Positions 10,319-19,973 of a stretch of 23,108 nucleotides of DNA are shown piece after piece (the first letter of the stretch is position 1; every line of letters begins with the position of its first letter). The stretch lies in NCBI GenBank assembly GCA_000226015.1, contig JH152844.1, forward strand, positions 1 through 23,108. The letters run 5' to 3'. The notes beneath the pieces are model-generated. The model saw only the letters and a program-made list of their open reading frames with translations. It had not been told where the DNA came from and ran no database searches. The stretch comes from Mnemiopsis leidyi (lineage: Eukaryota; Ctenophora; Tentaculata; Lobata; Bolinopsidae). Made by a program: the position numbers and the translations under genes.

Positions 10319-11584
10319 ATGTACACGGTGCTCTTGATAGGGCTCATTGGCACAGCATTCTCAGCCGTCATAGACCCGACTCTGACGGAATGGAGGTTGG
10401 TGAAACAAGATCTGGAAATGATAATGTTCCCTCTACGAGACTACATCCTTGAAGTCAAAGCATTTCTCCCGGACACTTACGACACCAATCCGCCGTACAG
10501 CGAGCTGTTTAAGACAGACAAGTCTACCACTATGATGATTATGCTTCACTCTGGAACCTACAGAACTCACGTAGGTAGGTTAGTCTGGAATACGATAGCG
10601 TACGACAGAGGTTTCGATATTGCTATTGAGGAGTGCAATGTGAGGTACAAGAGATACAGGAGTTTCCCTGCTAACCGAGAAAAAGAGCAGATCTGGGCTT
10701 GGAACTTCTTTGATGATCGCGTCGAACTGACGTGCAATGGCGAGCTCCAATACGAACAAAACTTCGACGAGGGCGAATTTTCACCCTACAAGCCAGGCTT
10801 GCCTGAGAAATGTCTTGCTCTGGGAAGCCAAGAAGTGGATAGAATAACTCTCAAGCACATGGCCGGTGAGTACATCCGTGCTAGACCCAAAGAAGGATTG
10901 GTGGAGCCGACACCGTCTGAGGGCCCTGATGATATCGTCCTTGAGACAGAACCTCGCCAAACAGTAAAGCCGACTACAAAGGAGCCTACCACCACCACGG
11001 AGGAGCCTACCACGGAGAAGCCAACCACGGAGAAGCCAACCACGGAGAAGCCAACCACGGAGGAGCCGACTTCTGCTGAAACCGGCGAGGATTACCCCAC
11101 CTGCAACTGCTGGACGCGAGAATGTGGCTTCTGCTCAAAGTCAACGTGCACCGTTAAACATGACCTGTTCAACTCGGAACAGGGAATAACGGTAACCTCC
11201 CCAGTCAAGTGGGTCAAACTCAACTCCATCATACTGTTCGACAAGGACGGAAATTCTCTCGGAATTTTCCAGTGGAACCTAAAACGGATCTCCCTATCGG
11301 GTCAATGTATTGCTTGTAGCACCCCGCCTGCCATCAGGAAGTTGGGACGCGGAGCGGAGCAGACGTGGACCTTCTCCATGAAGGACGGAAATATTCAAAT
11401 CAAGGTTGGCGGAGAGGTTCTCTACGAGCAAGCACTTAAAGGAGATTGCCGTGAGATCTACAGCAAAGTTGCCAGTTTCTCCTTTGTCGGAATGAGCTGT
11501 CAGAATACCTTCCGTCTGACTGACGAGATGGGGGCTGGGGAGCAGGTTGTACAAGACTGTGGTGGTACTTGCCCCCGAGAGTGA
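10319..11584 (+). CDS. Secreted two-domain cysteine-rich protein with mucin-like stalk, copy 1
   Basis: A single uninterrupted frame of 421 residues. Residues 1-16 form a signal peptide (hydrophobic LLIGLIGTAFSA, cleavage before VIDP). Residues 17-190 are a beta-rich domain with Cys at 106, 139 and 165 and an EQIWAWNFF strand at 123. Residues 195-258 are a Thr/Pro/Glu stalk with PTTEK repeats, likely O-glycosylated. Residues 262-277 hold a CxCWxxECxxCSxxxC motif, and 280-400 a second copy of the domain. The segments 123-147 and 347-371 align without gaps and share EQ, W, GE and YEQ. The C-terminus has a CGGTC pair. No transmembrane segment or GPI signal is seen, so a soluble or matrix protein is inferred. 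Over its first 188 residues it is about 70% identical by eye, without gaps, to the copy at 21244. I do not recognise the family and assign no function. Confidence 0.9.
   Translation: MYTVLLIGLIGTAFSAVIDPTLTEWRLVKQDLEMIMFPLRDYILEVKAFLPDTYDTNPPYSELFKTDKSTTMMIMLHSGTYRTHVGRLVWNTIAYDRGFDIAIEECNVRYKRYRSFPANREKEQIWAWNFFDDRVELTCNGELQYEQNFDEGEFSPYKPGLPEKCLALGSQEVDRITLKHMAGEYIRARPKEGLVEPTPSEGPDDIVLETEPRQTVKPTTKEPTTTTEEPTTEKPTTEKPTTEKPTTEEPTSAETGEDYPTCNCWTRECGFCSKSTCTVKHDLFNSEQGITVTSPVKWVKLNSIILFDKDGNSLGIFQWNLKRISLSGQCIACSTPPAIRKLGRGAEQTWTFSMKDGNIQIKVGGEVLYEQALKGDCREIYSKVASFSFVGMSCQNTFRLTDEMGAGEQVVQDCGGTCPRE
10981..11070 (+). repeat. 15-bp coding minisatellite in the stalk
   Basis: A 15-base unit of the form GAGAAGCCAACCACG occurs three times almost perfectly, flanked by two or three diverged GAGGAGCC(T/G)AC(C) units. 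Each unit encodes five residues (PTTEK or PTTEE), so gain or loss of a unit changes stalk length without shifting the frame. Neither paralogue has the array. Confidence 0.85.
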
Positions 11585-11816
11585 TCGTATCGTCCTGAAA
11601 ATTACAATTGCCGAATTTATGATTTTTTATGACAGGACAAATTGATTTTTGTATTTTTATTGTTATTTTATTCGGGTCCCGGGACTCACATACTTTTAGT
11701 TTTATATTGACTACTGAGAAGCTAATCTCCCACTCATTTCTGACTACGCTTCATTTCTTGATGACCTCTAAGTTTTCTGTCCTACTTTCGCTGATCATCG
11801 TGTTGATTTTTCTTAA

Positions 11817-11822
11817 AATAAA
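11817..11822 (+). terminator. Candidate polyadenylation signal, copy 1
   Basis: AATAAA lies 232 bases after the stop codon. A second AATAAA at 12342-12347 is an alternative, longer 3' end. Confidence 0.35.
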
Positions 11823-12593
11823 AACTCATGTGTCAGTATCACACGATGATACTTATGCATTGCAAAATGATAATTATTGTTTCTCTAACAAGAGCTATAT
11901 TGAGTTATCTTATTTTTCAATTGTGTAGTGTGCTAACGAGTTAAAAACTAATGACATCAAGTTTAATTGCGTTGAAAGATACTGATTACTGCAGTATTAC
12001 TGCACCATGATTTTGGTAGGAGGAAATCCGTGTAAGAAGTCGCTGTACCGGTAAAAAATTTTTTGTAAATGCCAGTGCCGCCCTTATGACCTAACTATAA
12101 AGCTGCCGATTGGGATGTCCAATATAAGAAACCGCAGTGAATTAGATCTGATTAAGGAAAGTCTAATACCTCGCCCACTCGATAAGGTTATTTAACTGCA
12201 AGTATGTATTTCTCAAAGAACCAAGTTTTTTGCATGCCTTTTTTGCTGAACTGAAATGTTTGCCGACTGTCTCTCCTTTACGCGATGCGATTTTCAAGCA
12301 ATGCCCAAGTCTTGTTCAAATTGTCCTGTTATTTGTTTTACAATAAAAGTCTCAGCTTCGTTCTAACCAAGCTTGCCTAATTTAGCTAAAGATCAGCAAG
12401 ATTCAGTCGATACTAAGGACTATGGGGTACTTCAACTAATCAGACGTCAACTATCTTAACTCTTAGACTCTAATTCCTTTGCTACTCATCTATCACTATT
12501 TACTACTCACTTAAAACTGATATTGCTCTATCGCTGTTCCACGCAGTTTACAACGTAGGTTTGCAGTTTTGTGGATTTTTCCGGGTCCATGGA

Positions 12594-12669
12594 ATCATGA
12601 TCTTACAGTCGCAATTGTGATCTTACAATCATGATCTTACAGTCACAATCATGATCTTACAGTCACAAT
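12594..12669. repeat. About 20-bp tandem array, roughly four units
   Basis: Units of the form ATCATGATCTTACAGTCACA follow one another, with one shortened copy (ATTGTGATCTTACA). They lie in intergenic DNA. Confidence 0.8.
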
Positions 12670-15039
12670 GTTTGGTATGTTAAAAGCCTATCATGGTTTT
12701 TGAGCTATTCAGGATTGTTGGGTTGTCTAGCATAGCCTTTTTACCATTGAAGCTACATCGGACAAATTCCTGTTCACATTTGTCATTCATCGATTATAGG
12801 GAGAGTTAAGTAATTAACAGATTTAAAGACTGCGAGTTTGAACGATGACGGAAAATAGATAAAATCAAATCTGATGCCAAACTTTGTTATTGTTTTATAA
12901 TTTCATTCGTACCCAGCAGCGCCCGGTATTCCTTAGTCTGGTCCTATAAAAATGATGATGTCATTAATTAAACTTCAAAATACGGACCTTATAGACCACT
13001 AAGATCGCATTGTCCGTGGACAAACGTCTCCAAGATTTACCGTTTTGCAGAATTCCACGATCCCTAGATCGCAAACAATGTTCTTACAGGTGACTAAAGC
13101 TAAGTTCCAGTATACTTCGCTGTGTTTAGTATAATTTAATCATGTTTATTTGGTCCATCTTTTGTTTGGTCAAGTTGAGGTGATTAACGTGAACAGAAAG
13201 GTGATAATATTAATAAATTAGTGTACAGATTATTCTGTGTTCCTGAACTTAGCAGCAGTGCTGTTTGCTTTAAGGTTTTCCTGTGAGTACCTCTGGGAGT
13301 ACCTCTTTCCATAATTTAAACCTAGATTTACCTCGATCATTCGTTCAGATTTTCTAGAGGCAAAACGAGATGAATGATACAATCGCGTTAAAAATTAAAG
13401 CTGTAATTCAAATTAGCGGACCAATATAAAACTCTAATGACAATCGATTATTTAGATTAATCTTTAGAGATGGCACCAATGATGGGGACCTAGGCTGTAA
13501 TTCTTAGTTTACTCCTCCCTGTGCACCTTTTTTCGAGTGCAAGTAGTAAATATTTACCACCCCTTTAAGTGCTGAAGATATTCTCGATTAATTTGTCATT
13601 AAAATTTTGGTAGCGATGTTTTGTCCCCGTTTTCTCAAACTTATTTACATAATTATTGGCTTGAAAAAACCGTAGAGATGTAAAGTAATGTCAAAGATAA
13701 AGTTGTGCCCTTTTAAACTTCATTGTCTATTACTAATTGTCATAACTGAGCTACTGAATTTGATTAAGTATCATATGGACCAATTTATGGACCTCAGAAT
13801 TGTTGTGGAGGAGTCGAGAATTTTTCCCATCATGAGACAGCAATTGTCCAATGAGAAACAAGATACGGCCAATCAATTTGAAGAAATGCTGTTACGTGAT
13901 AGAAAAGTTTTCCGAATTCTCCCCAAGAATTTTGACGGCTATTAATCACTTCTTTATTTTTTGTAACCCTCTAGAAAACAGTATTTTTGGGCAAGTGTAT
14001 CATATCTTGTTATTAATGATCGTATCACAAGCGTCAAAACAAAAAAGTGACCCTTTCCCAAAAATACCGTTCCTCCATCTTGGCTCATCAGAATAATATT
14101 TCCCGTGCCCCATATATCTGGAGTGGGGGCGGCTATGGCCGGTTACTAAGAACACGTTATTAGTTAACTGAGTATCGTAGTTTAAGTTGGATGTTCTACA
14201 TTGAACTATTCCTGTACTCCTGCTGTATGTGGTTTTGTACAATCCCTTCATGTCATCTAGTAGTTTAAAACAGGCTATATTATAGTAAGATAGGAGAATA
14301 AGGTCGCCCCGATTTATTGTGTATGAAACTACTGTTTAACTGGTAAAATTTAGTTTACTGGAGTTGTTTTTTGTTCTAATATTTTAGTTGTAGTGAGTTT
14401 TAGCACTTAAGTTCTCTGTTTTTAACTAGGTTGTGTTTTGTGTCCGACTGTCCGTGTAATTTCCCAAACTCCATTATTCACTCACATCCAATTAGCAATC
14501 ATATTATGCGCTTTCGAATAAACCTGTTTAAATGCCTTAGTTAAACAAGCAAATTTATAAACGACAAATGTTCGGTTAAACTTCAAGCTTTAGAACTATT
14601 GTAGGTGAATGAAAGGAAATAAATGAAATTGAATATGAAATACCATTGAAAAGTGTTCCAACTTCTATTTTGAAGCATTATCTAAAGACTAAATTTTTCA
14701 CAAAGTTTAAATAGTTGCAGTTTAAAGACCAGTTTACCACTGACAAAAGACATTATAACTTAAAGAAATGTTTATGAACAAATAAAGAAATCGTATTTAA
14801 AATACCCAACAAGGCGGCCCGCCCTTGAAAACTTAATGATATTCCATTTTTAAAACCGTTAATAGTTACAAAGGTTTGGCGTGCCCTATAATACACTTAT
14901 AGGTTCCAAAGCCCATGTAAGTAAGAATTGATTGTTCGGAATTTCTATTTGCTGCTGTCAACTTTGCACTTTTCAGGTATTCTTTGATGATATGTTTGAG
15001 TACTTTGTTCCGATTTTTTCGAACAAACAAGGTCAATCA

Positions 15040-15065
15040 AGTTTACATATATAATTCTAGGAACA
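15040..15065 (+). promoter_or_regulatory. 3' splice site just before the start codon of copy 2
   Basis: ATAATTCTAG ends at 15060 and is followed by GAACA and the ATG at 15066. The layout matches that at copies 1 and 3 although the surrounding DNA is not otherwise alike, which supports a functional acceptor. Confidence 0.55.
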
Positions 15066-16295
15066 ATGAAAACGTATATGATCGCACTAATCTGGCTGTT
15101 GACATTCAGGACAGTCTTAACTGGCAACCTCGACCCAGCTCTCAGTGACTGGACCCTCATTACATCTCGCTTCATGTCCTTCGACCTGCCAATCAGGAAA
15201 TACGTCCTCCAAGTAAAGTCCTCTCTCCCCGAAGATTACGACACCAACCCAGTGTACAACGAGACTGTCCGAGTGGACAAGAGTACCACCATGATGGTGG
15301 AACTTTACGACGGTCCGACCCGGGTTGGACGGCTGACTTGGAACTCCATCCATTACCAGAGGGGATATGATGTGTACACGGAGGAGTGTAATAATTTTTA
15401 CGTTTCCTACAGAAACTTTCCTTGTGGTGGAAGAGAGCAACAGATCTGGGCCTGGAAATTTAACCGCGATAATGTTGAGCTGAGTTGCGACGATGAGGTG
15501 CAGTACTCTCAGTACTTCTCGAGGGGAGATCCCTTCCGGAACCTGCGAGAGAAGTGCCGGGATCTTGGAAGAGCCCAAATATCCAGAGTTGCTGTTAGGT
15601 TCATGGAGGGTGCTTATGTCCGGGCTGTCCCAATGGAGATTGTTCAGGAACCGACCACAATGGAGTTCAGGGTTGCAACAACTTTCGCGACCACTGGACC
15701 AACTGGACCAACCTCTAGCCCACCTCTCCCTGGTCCACTGAGTTTCAACCAGGATTTTCCTACTTGTAATTGTTGGACCCCGGAATGCAATTACTGTTCA
15801 AAAATAGAATGTACCGTTAAACAAGACCTCATTAACTCGAATCTGGGCATTTCAGTTCGCTCGACACTCCACTGGGGTAAGAAAAAACTAAACTCCATCG
15901 TCTTTTACGATGAAAAAGGTCGTATTCTTGGTCGTTTTCAGTTGGGACTCTCAGGCATTTACCTAACGGGATGCATCAGATGTCAAACACCCTCGAAACT
16001 AAGGAGAGCCAGGGCCCCTATCGGCCTTACATCATGGGTGCTATCTTTGAGGAACCTCGTTCTACAGATCAAGATAAACGAAGAGGTCTTGTTCGAGCGA
16101 AAGTTGAGGGGAGAGTGCGCATATCATTATCGAGCGGTAAGGCGGTTTGCTTTCGATGGTATGAACTGTGAGAACAGGTTTCTTCTTCAGTCGGACATGG
16201 AGATTGGAGACATGATGACACCCACCTGCAGTGATTCTTGTCCAGCGTTTTCTCTTGCTGATATGTTTGGTGTTCAGAGGATGCCTTTTAGTTGA
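15066..16295 (+). CDS. Secreted two-domain cysteine-rich protein with stalk, copy 2
   Basis: An uninterrupted frame of 409 residues with the same architecture as its neighbours. A signal peptide of about 20 residues (MIALIWLLTF core, then NLDP) precedes the first domain (21-190, with QQIWAWKF near 125). A short Thr/Pro/Gly stalk (196-225, with GPTGPT) leads to CNCWTPECNYCS (234-245) and the second domain (250-375). A possible N-glycosylation site, NET, lies at 65. This is the most diverged of the three: it has an extra Cys at 120 in the first domain, giving 15 cysteines after the signal peptide where the others have 14, and a longer tail after the final CSDSC, with a hydrophobic FSLADMF stretch. 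An odd cysteine count allows an intermolecular disulfide. Its function is not known from sequence. Confidence 0.9.
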   Translation: MKTYMIALIWLLTFRTVLTGNLDPALSDWTLITSRFMSFDLPIRKYVLQVKSSLPEDYDTNPVYNETVRVDKSTTMMVELYDGPTRVGRLTWNSIHYQRGYDVYTEECNNFYVSYRNFPCGGREQQIWAWKFNRDNVELSCDDEVQYSQYFSRGDPFRNLREKCRDLGRAQISRVAVRFMEGAYVRAVPMEIVQEPTTMEFRVATTFATTGPTGPTSSPPLPGPLSFNQDFPTCNCWTPECNYCSKIECTVKQDLINSNLGISVRSTLHWGKKKLNSIVFYDEKGRILGRFQLGLSGIYLTGCIRCQTPSKLRRARAPIGLTSWVLSLRNLVLQIKINEEVLFERKLRGECAYHYRAVRRFAFDGMNCENRFLLQSDMEIGDMMTPTCSDSCPAFSLADMFGVQRMPFS

Positions 16296-17450
16296 CCGTA
16301 TTATTCACTCTAGATTATTTCTTTATTCTTGTAAATAATTGATTGTTTATTTATATAATTATCGCGGGGTTTATCGTAACGGTCAGTTTTGGATGTTGAA
16401 TAATTGAAAAAGGTGGGATCCATGTATTTCAAAATCGTCATTATTCGGTTGTTGTGTTATCATGTAATATTCTACTGGGAAAAACTCAAGAACGGTTGGC
16501 AGATACAATTACAAGTTGTTTTTATTCGTTTATTATTTTTTGTGGAGAGTAATATCGGCAAATCGACGAAACGCATGAATAAGGCGGAACTTCCTGATCT
16601 ATGTTTATACTCTGGTATCTCTCCAGCTCATCCTACCAGCTGCTGCGGGCACAAAGCGAGAAACGTTACACGCTATCAAATTAGATGTCTTATAGTCATG
16701 TGCTAAATAGGTTTTGTACAATTTTGCAGCTTTTGCACGGTCCTTTCTCTCTTTTACCTACAGGAAATTCCTAACAGGCTATGATTTGTTTTGATAAGTT
16801 AGAAATGCAATTAAAATATTTGGCACTGGTACAGGCGACAGATCATTACCATCTTTAACCTGCGGCATTCAATTCACTACAGTCAATAGAAAGCTTATGC
16901 AAATCGAATGACAAACTTGGCGTATGCAGTTCAAAAGGGGACCCCTGAAAGTTTGGATTTGAAACTATAGCATTGAATCGGAGAATTGGTAGTTTGGCAT
17001 TGATCTTAAGGGGGACCGTCGTCCTGCCCCAGACCAGATAATAGGTTTGGAGGAGGAAAGTAGAGAGTTATATCCATAATACCAGCCTTCAACTATGTTC
17101 GGACTTCCAGTTCCTGGAACAGTGTATAGTCGAGGGATTGATTTACAAGATTTATGTTGCAGTTCTGCTCTCAATCTCGTTGGGCTTAGAGGAGAAGGGT
17201 TTGGCAACACGTTGGATTGGAGGGGCATCACCGCATCAGGTGTCTCCAAGTAGCCGTGCGGATGAGGGAGGATACCTGGATACATTCATACTTGTTTTGG
17301 TCTGTAAGCGGGTTTTGGGTCTCAAATAAGCAAGTAATGATGTCAGCGTTCTCACATGTAAATGTCGGGGAATAAAATGTGCGGGAGGGTGCGCGCTGTA
17401 CAAAAATGGACGTCAATAGTGTCTTATGTCTTAACATGCGGTTTGTATTC
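16296..17450. other. Intergenic DNA downstream of copy 2
   Basis: No gene is supported. The likely 3' UTR of copy 2 has no AATAAA within 500 bases; an ATTAAA occurs at 16810-16815. Open frames at 16404-16706 and in 16965-17329 overlap each other on both strands and resemble no family. Confidence 0.4.
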
Positions 17451-17632
17451 GGACACGAGTCCGCCAAATGGACTCTTATCCGAAGCAGACTCTTGTCCGA
17501 AAATTGAACGCTATTTGACATAGTGATTGTAAATTGTAACAAGAATTCAGGCAAGAGTCCGCCAACTGGTCTGTTGCCCGAGGCAAACTCTAGTCCAGTT
17601 TCGGACAATAGTCCGTTTCGGACAAGAGTCCT
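17451..17632. repeat. Patch of GGAC/GTCC modules in a diverged about 98-bp tandem pair
   Basis: A segment of about 55 bases starting GGACACGAGTCCGCCAA at 17451 is repeated with divergence from 17549. Within the two copies a 12-base module of the form GGACAAGAGTCC, itself an inverted repeat, occurs about eight times in either orientation. Confidence 0.65.
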
Positions 17633-17635
17633 AGA

Positions 17636-17794
17636 ATCATCCTCGTCTACAATCTTCAGCTCTGCTATGGCTTTCCACTTGTTAAGGGTTGATTTATTTG
17701 GCAACTCCAGTCCCTTTAATGGCGTCAGCCAAGATTCCTCTTTGACCAGCTCCAAAGCTCGCGCGGAGTTTTTGTGGATGATGTCGACCTTTGT
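17636..17794 (-). pseudogene. Orphan coding-like exon on the minus strand
   Basis: On the minus strand a 3' splice site (GCTTTCAG, ending at 17795) is followed by an open frame whose first 53 codons read as ordinary soluble protein: helical, charged, with ARALELVKEESW, LKGLELP and LNKWKAIAELKIVDED. The frame then enters the GGAC/GTCC repeat patch and stays open to about 17228, giving unconvincing sequence. No upstream exon, clear donor or family was identified. It could be one exon of a gene with large introns or a remnant. It is not in a phase that gives a sensible continuation of the minus-strand secreted gene at 18555. Confidence 0.3.
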
Positions 17795-18010
17795 CTGAAA
17801 GCTGCTTTTTTAAATTTGTTGTATGGTGTAGGTAAATCAAGCTGAGATGTTGGAGGAGCTGCAGGCTAGGAGTCAGAAGACTGGTGGTTTAAAGGGATGT
17901 GAAGCAGATTTAGAGGATCAGGGTTCTGCTCTAGGGATATCAGGATGTCATGAGGGTTTATTGAGATGTCCAAGTCTAGTACTGTATGGCCAGGTTCAGG
18001 ATAAATAAAA

Positions 18011-18250
18011 GTTGTGGGCACGACGTTGTAGGGCACGTCGTCACTTGGGCATACTCCCTGGGCATAGTGTCTTGGGGGAGGGAGTCAGTGGGGCACAAGA
18101 TTGTGGGGCACGATGTCACTGGGCCATTATCCCTGGGGCACTGTGTACTGGGGCAGGGAGTCATTTGGGCCCGAAGTTGTGGGGCACAATTTCACTGGTT
18201 CAAAATCTCTGGGGCAAAACGTTCTGAGGCCCGGTGTTCTGGGGCAGGAC
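18011..18250. repeat. Nested minisatellite, 15-16 bp units in 75-bp higher-order repeats
   Basis: Each basic unit is 13-16 bases with the core TGGGGCA. Five successive units form a higher-order repeat seen three times: 18025-18098 (74 bases), 18099-18174 (76) and 18175-18250 (76), with one partial unit at 18011. The order of unit types is kept, including a shorter CCCTGGGGCA unit third in each copy. Long open frames on both strands here are products of the repeat. Confidence 0.85.
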
Positions 18251-18554
18251 GACGGGAATCGATTTCAAGTTTGACCTCTTGGTCGGTTAATTTCAGTATA
18301 TCAAGAACATCTATATGACGAAAGAATACAATAATACTGACGTTGGCAACAAAATATCTGAGTTAATAGCTTGTACTTGCACGCACACATACAGATTTTG
18401 TGTCTAGTCACCCGGCGCTGACTGCTGTAAGCCGGTACATGATAGAATACTGCGCGAAAAGCACACTTTCCGCTGCCATGGCCCATAGGCCGGCCATTAG
18501 ATTTAGCCAAGCAAAGAAAGATCTCTCTATGCCGTAAAGCTGGATACAAATCTG
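18251..18554. other. GC-richer stretch beside the minisatellite, possible mobile-element relic
   Basis: The 18400-18510 part is clearly GC-richer than its surroundings and includes GGCCGGCC and CCATGGCCC. Overall it reads like a repetitive element, but I see no terminal repeats, target duplication or enzyme domain. It holds no supported gene; the minus-strand open frame here has no recognised domain. Confidence 0.3.
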
Positions 18555-19375
18555 TTAGCATCTGCTGCATATACCTGGTGGGAACGGGAAATAGAAATCC
18601 GATGCTGTGTCCGCATCAGAGAAGGTTATCTTATCGAAATTCTTGTTCCACAGCGTGCTCCAATCACCCGGCCTGGACCAGCAGACCGACCCTGACAGCT
18701 GTAAATTGAGAATCTCCTGTCCGTTACAGCGCACGACTAGATGAACTTCGGAGGTTCTCGTTATGGTTATCACCCAAACCTTCTCTTTAGACAAGGGTAG
18801 TGTTGTCGCAGTTGGAAAGTTAAGGAAGTTTGCCATGCAGTAATGAATCCAGTACTGTGGTGTAGCCGCGATCTTTATGTTTACTCCTGCATTATGTTGG
18901 TTATTGACTGTAAAGAACTTTACTCTTATTTCACCTTCAGTAGCCAACTCGGTGCTTGTCTTGATCCGCAGTGGGGTGTTTATCGGGTCGTAGTTTATAT
19001 GCACATTACGGATAACTTCCGTCCAATCTGTGTGACATATGTTATGTAATCGTATAACTGAGAAAGATGCTGGTGTGACACAATTGTACAGGAAGAGAAG
19101 CTTTTTTGAAAGATCACTATAAGTTCTCTTCATTACTAAAAATTGTCAAAACTTGTTGTGAGTTAGAATTTAGTACTGTAGTACTCTACATCCTTGTGTT
19201 TTTTGTGAATGAATTTCCGCAATGGCGCAATGCCTTTGCGTGTACTCGTGTATTGATTGATGAAGTGCTACTCACCGTGTTCATTAGCAGAGGTGACCAT
19301 CCAAAGAAAGGACAGGATGCTTGACGTCCTCAATGAGATCTTTTCTTGGTGATTTCTGTTCCTCATTCTTGGCAT
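18555..19375 (-). CDS. Secreted single-domain relative of the tandem family, two exons
   Basis: On the minus strand, exon 1 (19375-19276) starts at ATG and encodes 33 residues plus one base: a basic leader, then ILSFLWMVTSA, a plausible signal peptide with cleavage near ANEH. The 140-base intron starts GTGAGT, ends TTTTTAG and has a CTAAC branch-like motif. Exon 2 (19135-18555) continues in frame, giving 226 residues. The domain contains EKVWVITITR, then a CNGQEIL strand and FDKITFSDADTASDFYF, the same order as the EQxW, CNG and C-terminal strand elements of the plus-strand genes. It has no stalk and no CxCW motif. A possible donor (CAG, then GTATAT) at 18575 would add a further exon, but the frame ends naturally at 18555. 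Alternative start: the second Met, three codons in. Function unknown. Confidence 0.6.
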
Positions 19376-19931
19376 AGTTACGCGATTAACATTTAAAACA
19401 AGCAACCAAGTTATTGGTATGATTTGGAAATGATTGATAATTAAAATCAGTTATATTTCAGTATCACAAACAGTAACCAGTTACGCAGCGGTAGAAAGGA
19501 GAGATGAAGGACATGCGTGTTAAGGCCTTTAGTTTTTATGTCAGCAGATGCAGTTCCTTGCACTCTTTGTTAGCTCTGGAACATGAGCAAGATCTTAAAC
19601 TAAAGAACTTGAAGTCGGCAGTATTGTTCTAGTGATAAAACAGAGTGACCCATGTCAGGCCATGAGTCTGGGAGTGTGAGGATATCATGGTGACTTGTCG
19701 ATGAGGCTAATCATTAGTCAATTGTCATACTATAAAGAATTGTCATACTATAACGAATTTAAAGGACAGTGGAAACGGTCGAGTTTTACAGGACTTTGCC
19801 TCCGCAGATCCTTTTCTGAAGGCCGAATGCAGATGTTCAAATTTAAAAAAGCCTGTACCGTGCAAAATCCCTAGTACACGTCACTGAATAATCAGATGAT
19901 TTCAGTACGCTGATAGCCGACACCAAAATTT

Positions 19932-19973
19932 GCTTGCACGCCGCCGATTCCGAAAAATCGGCAGCGTGCAAGC
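19932..19973. repeat. Long inverted repeat, 18-base arms, one 2-base mismatch
   Basis: GCTTGCACGC then CCGATT on the left pairs with AATCGG then GCGTGCAAGC on the right, around a six-base loop (CCGAAA), with a two-base internal mismatch (CG opposite CA). The RNA from either strand would form a stable stem. Confidence 0.85.

Larger units (their letters stand above)
11585..15050. other. 3.5-kb intergenic DNA between copies 1 and 2
   Basis: Holds the likely 3' UTR of copy 1, with an AATAAA at 11817-11822 and another at 12342-12347, and a 20-bp repeat array near 12.6 kb. Short plus-strand open frames, for example 13688-13945, have no recognisable domain and AT-biased composition, and I do not call them genes. 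Confidence 0.45.

Noticed and set aside
11629..11928. 99-residue hydrophobic plus-strand open frame
   Set aside because: It lies within the probable 3' UTR of copy 1, is AT-biased and includes the AATAAA signal.
13688..14096. Two overlapping plus-strand open frames of 81-85 residues
   Set aside because: No domain, no splice signals of note; composition matches non-coding DNA.
17986..18318. 110-residue open frame across the minisatellite
   Set aside because: The reading is repetitive because the DNA is; open frames exist on both strands here.
18301..18574. Third exon of the minus-strand secreted gene via the GTATAT donor
   Set aside because: No downstream acceptor gives a domain-like continuation, and the open frame ends naturally at 18555, close to the expected end of the domain.
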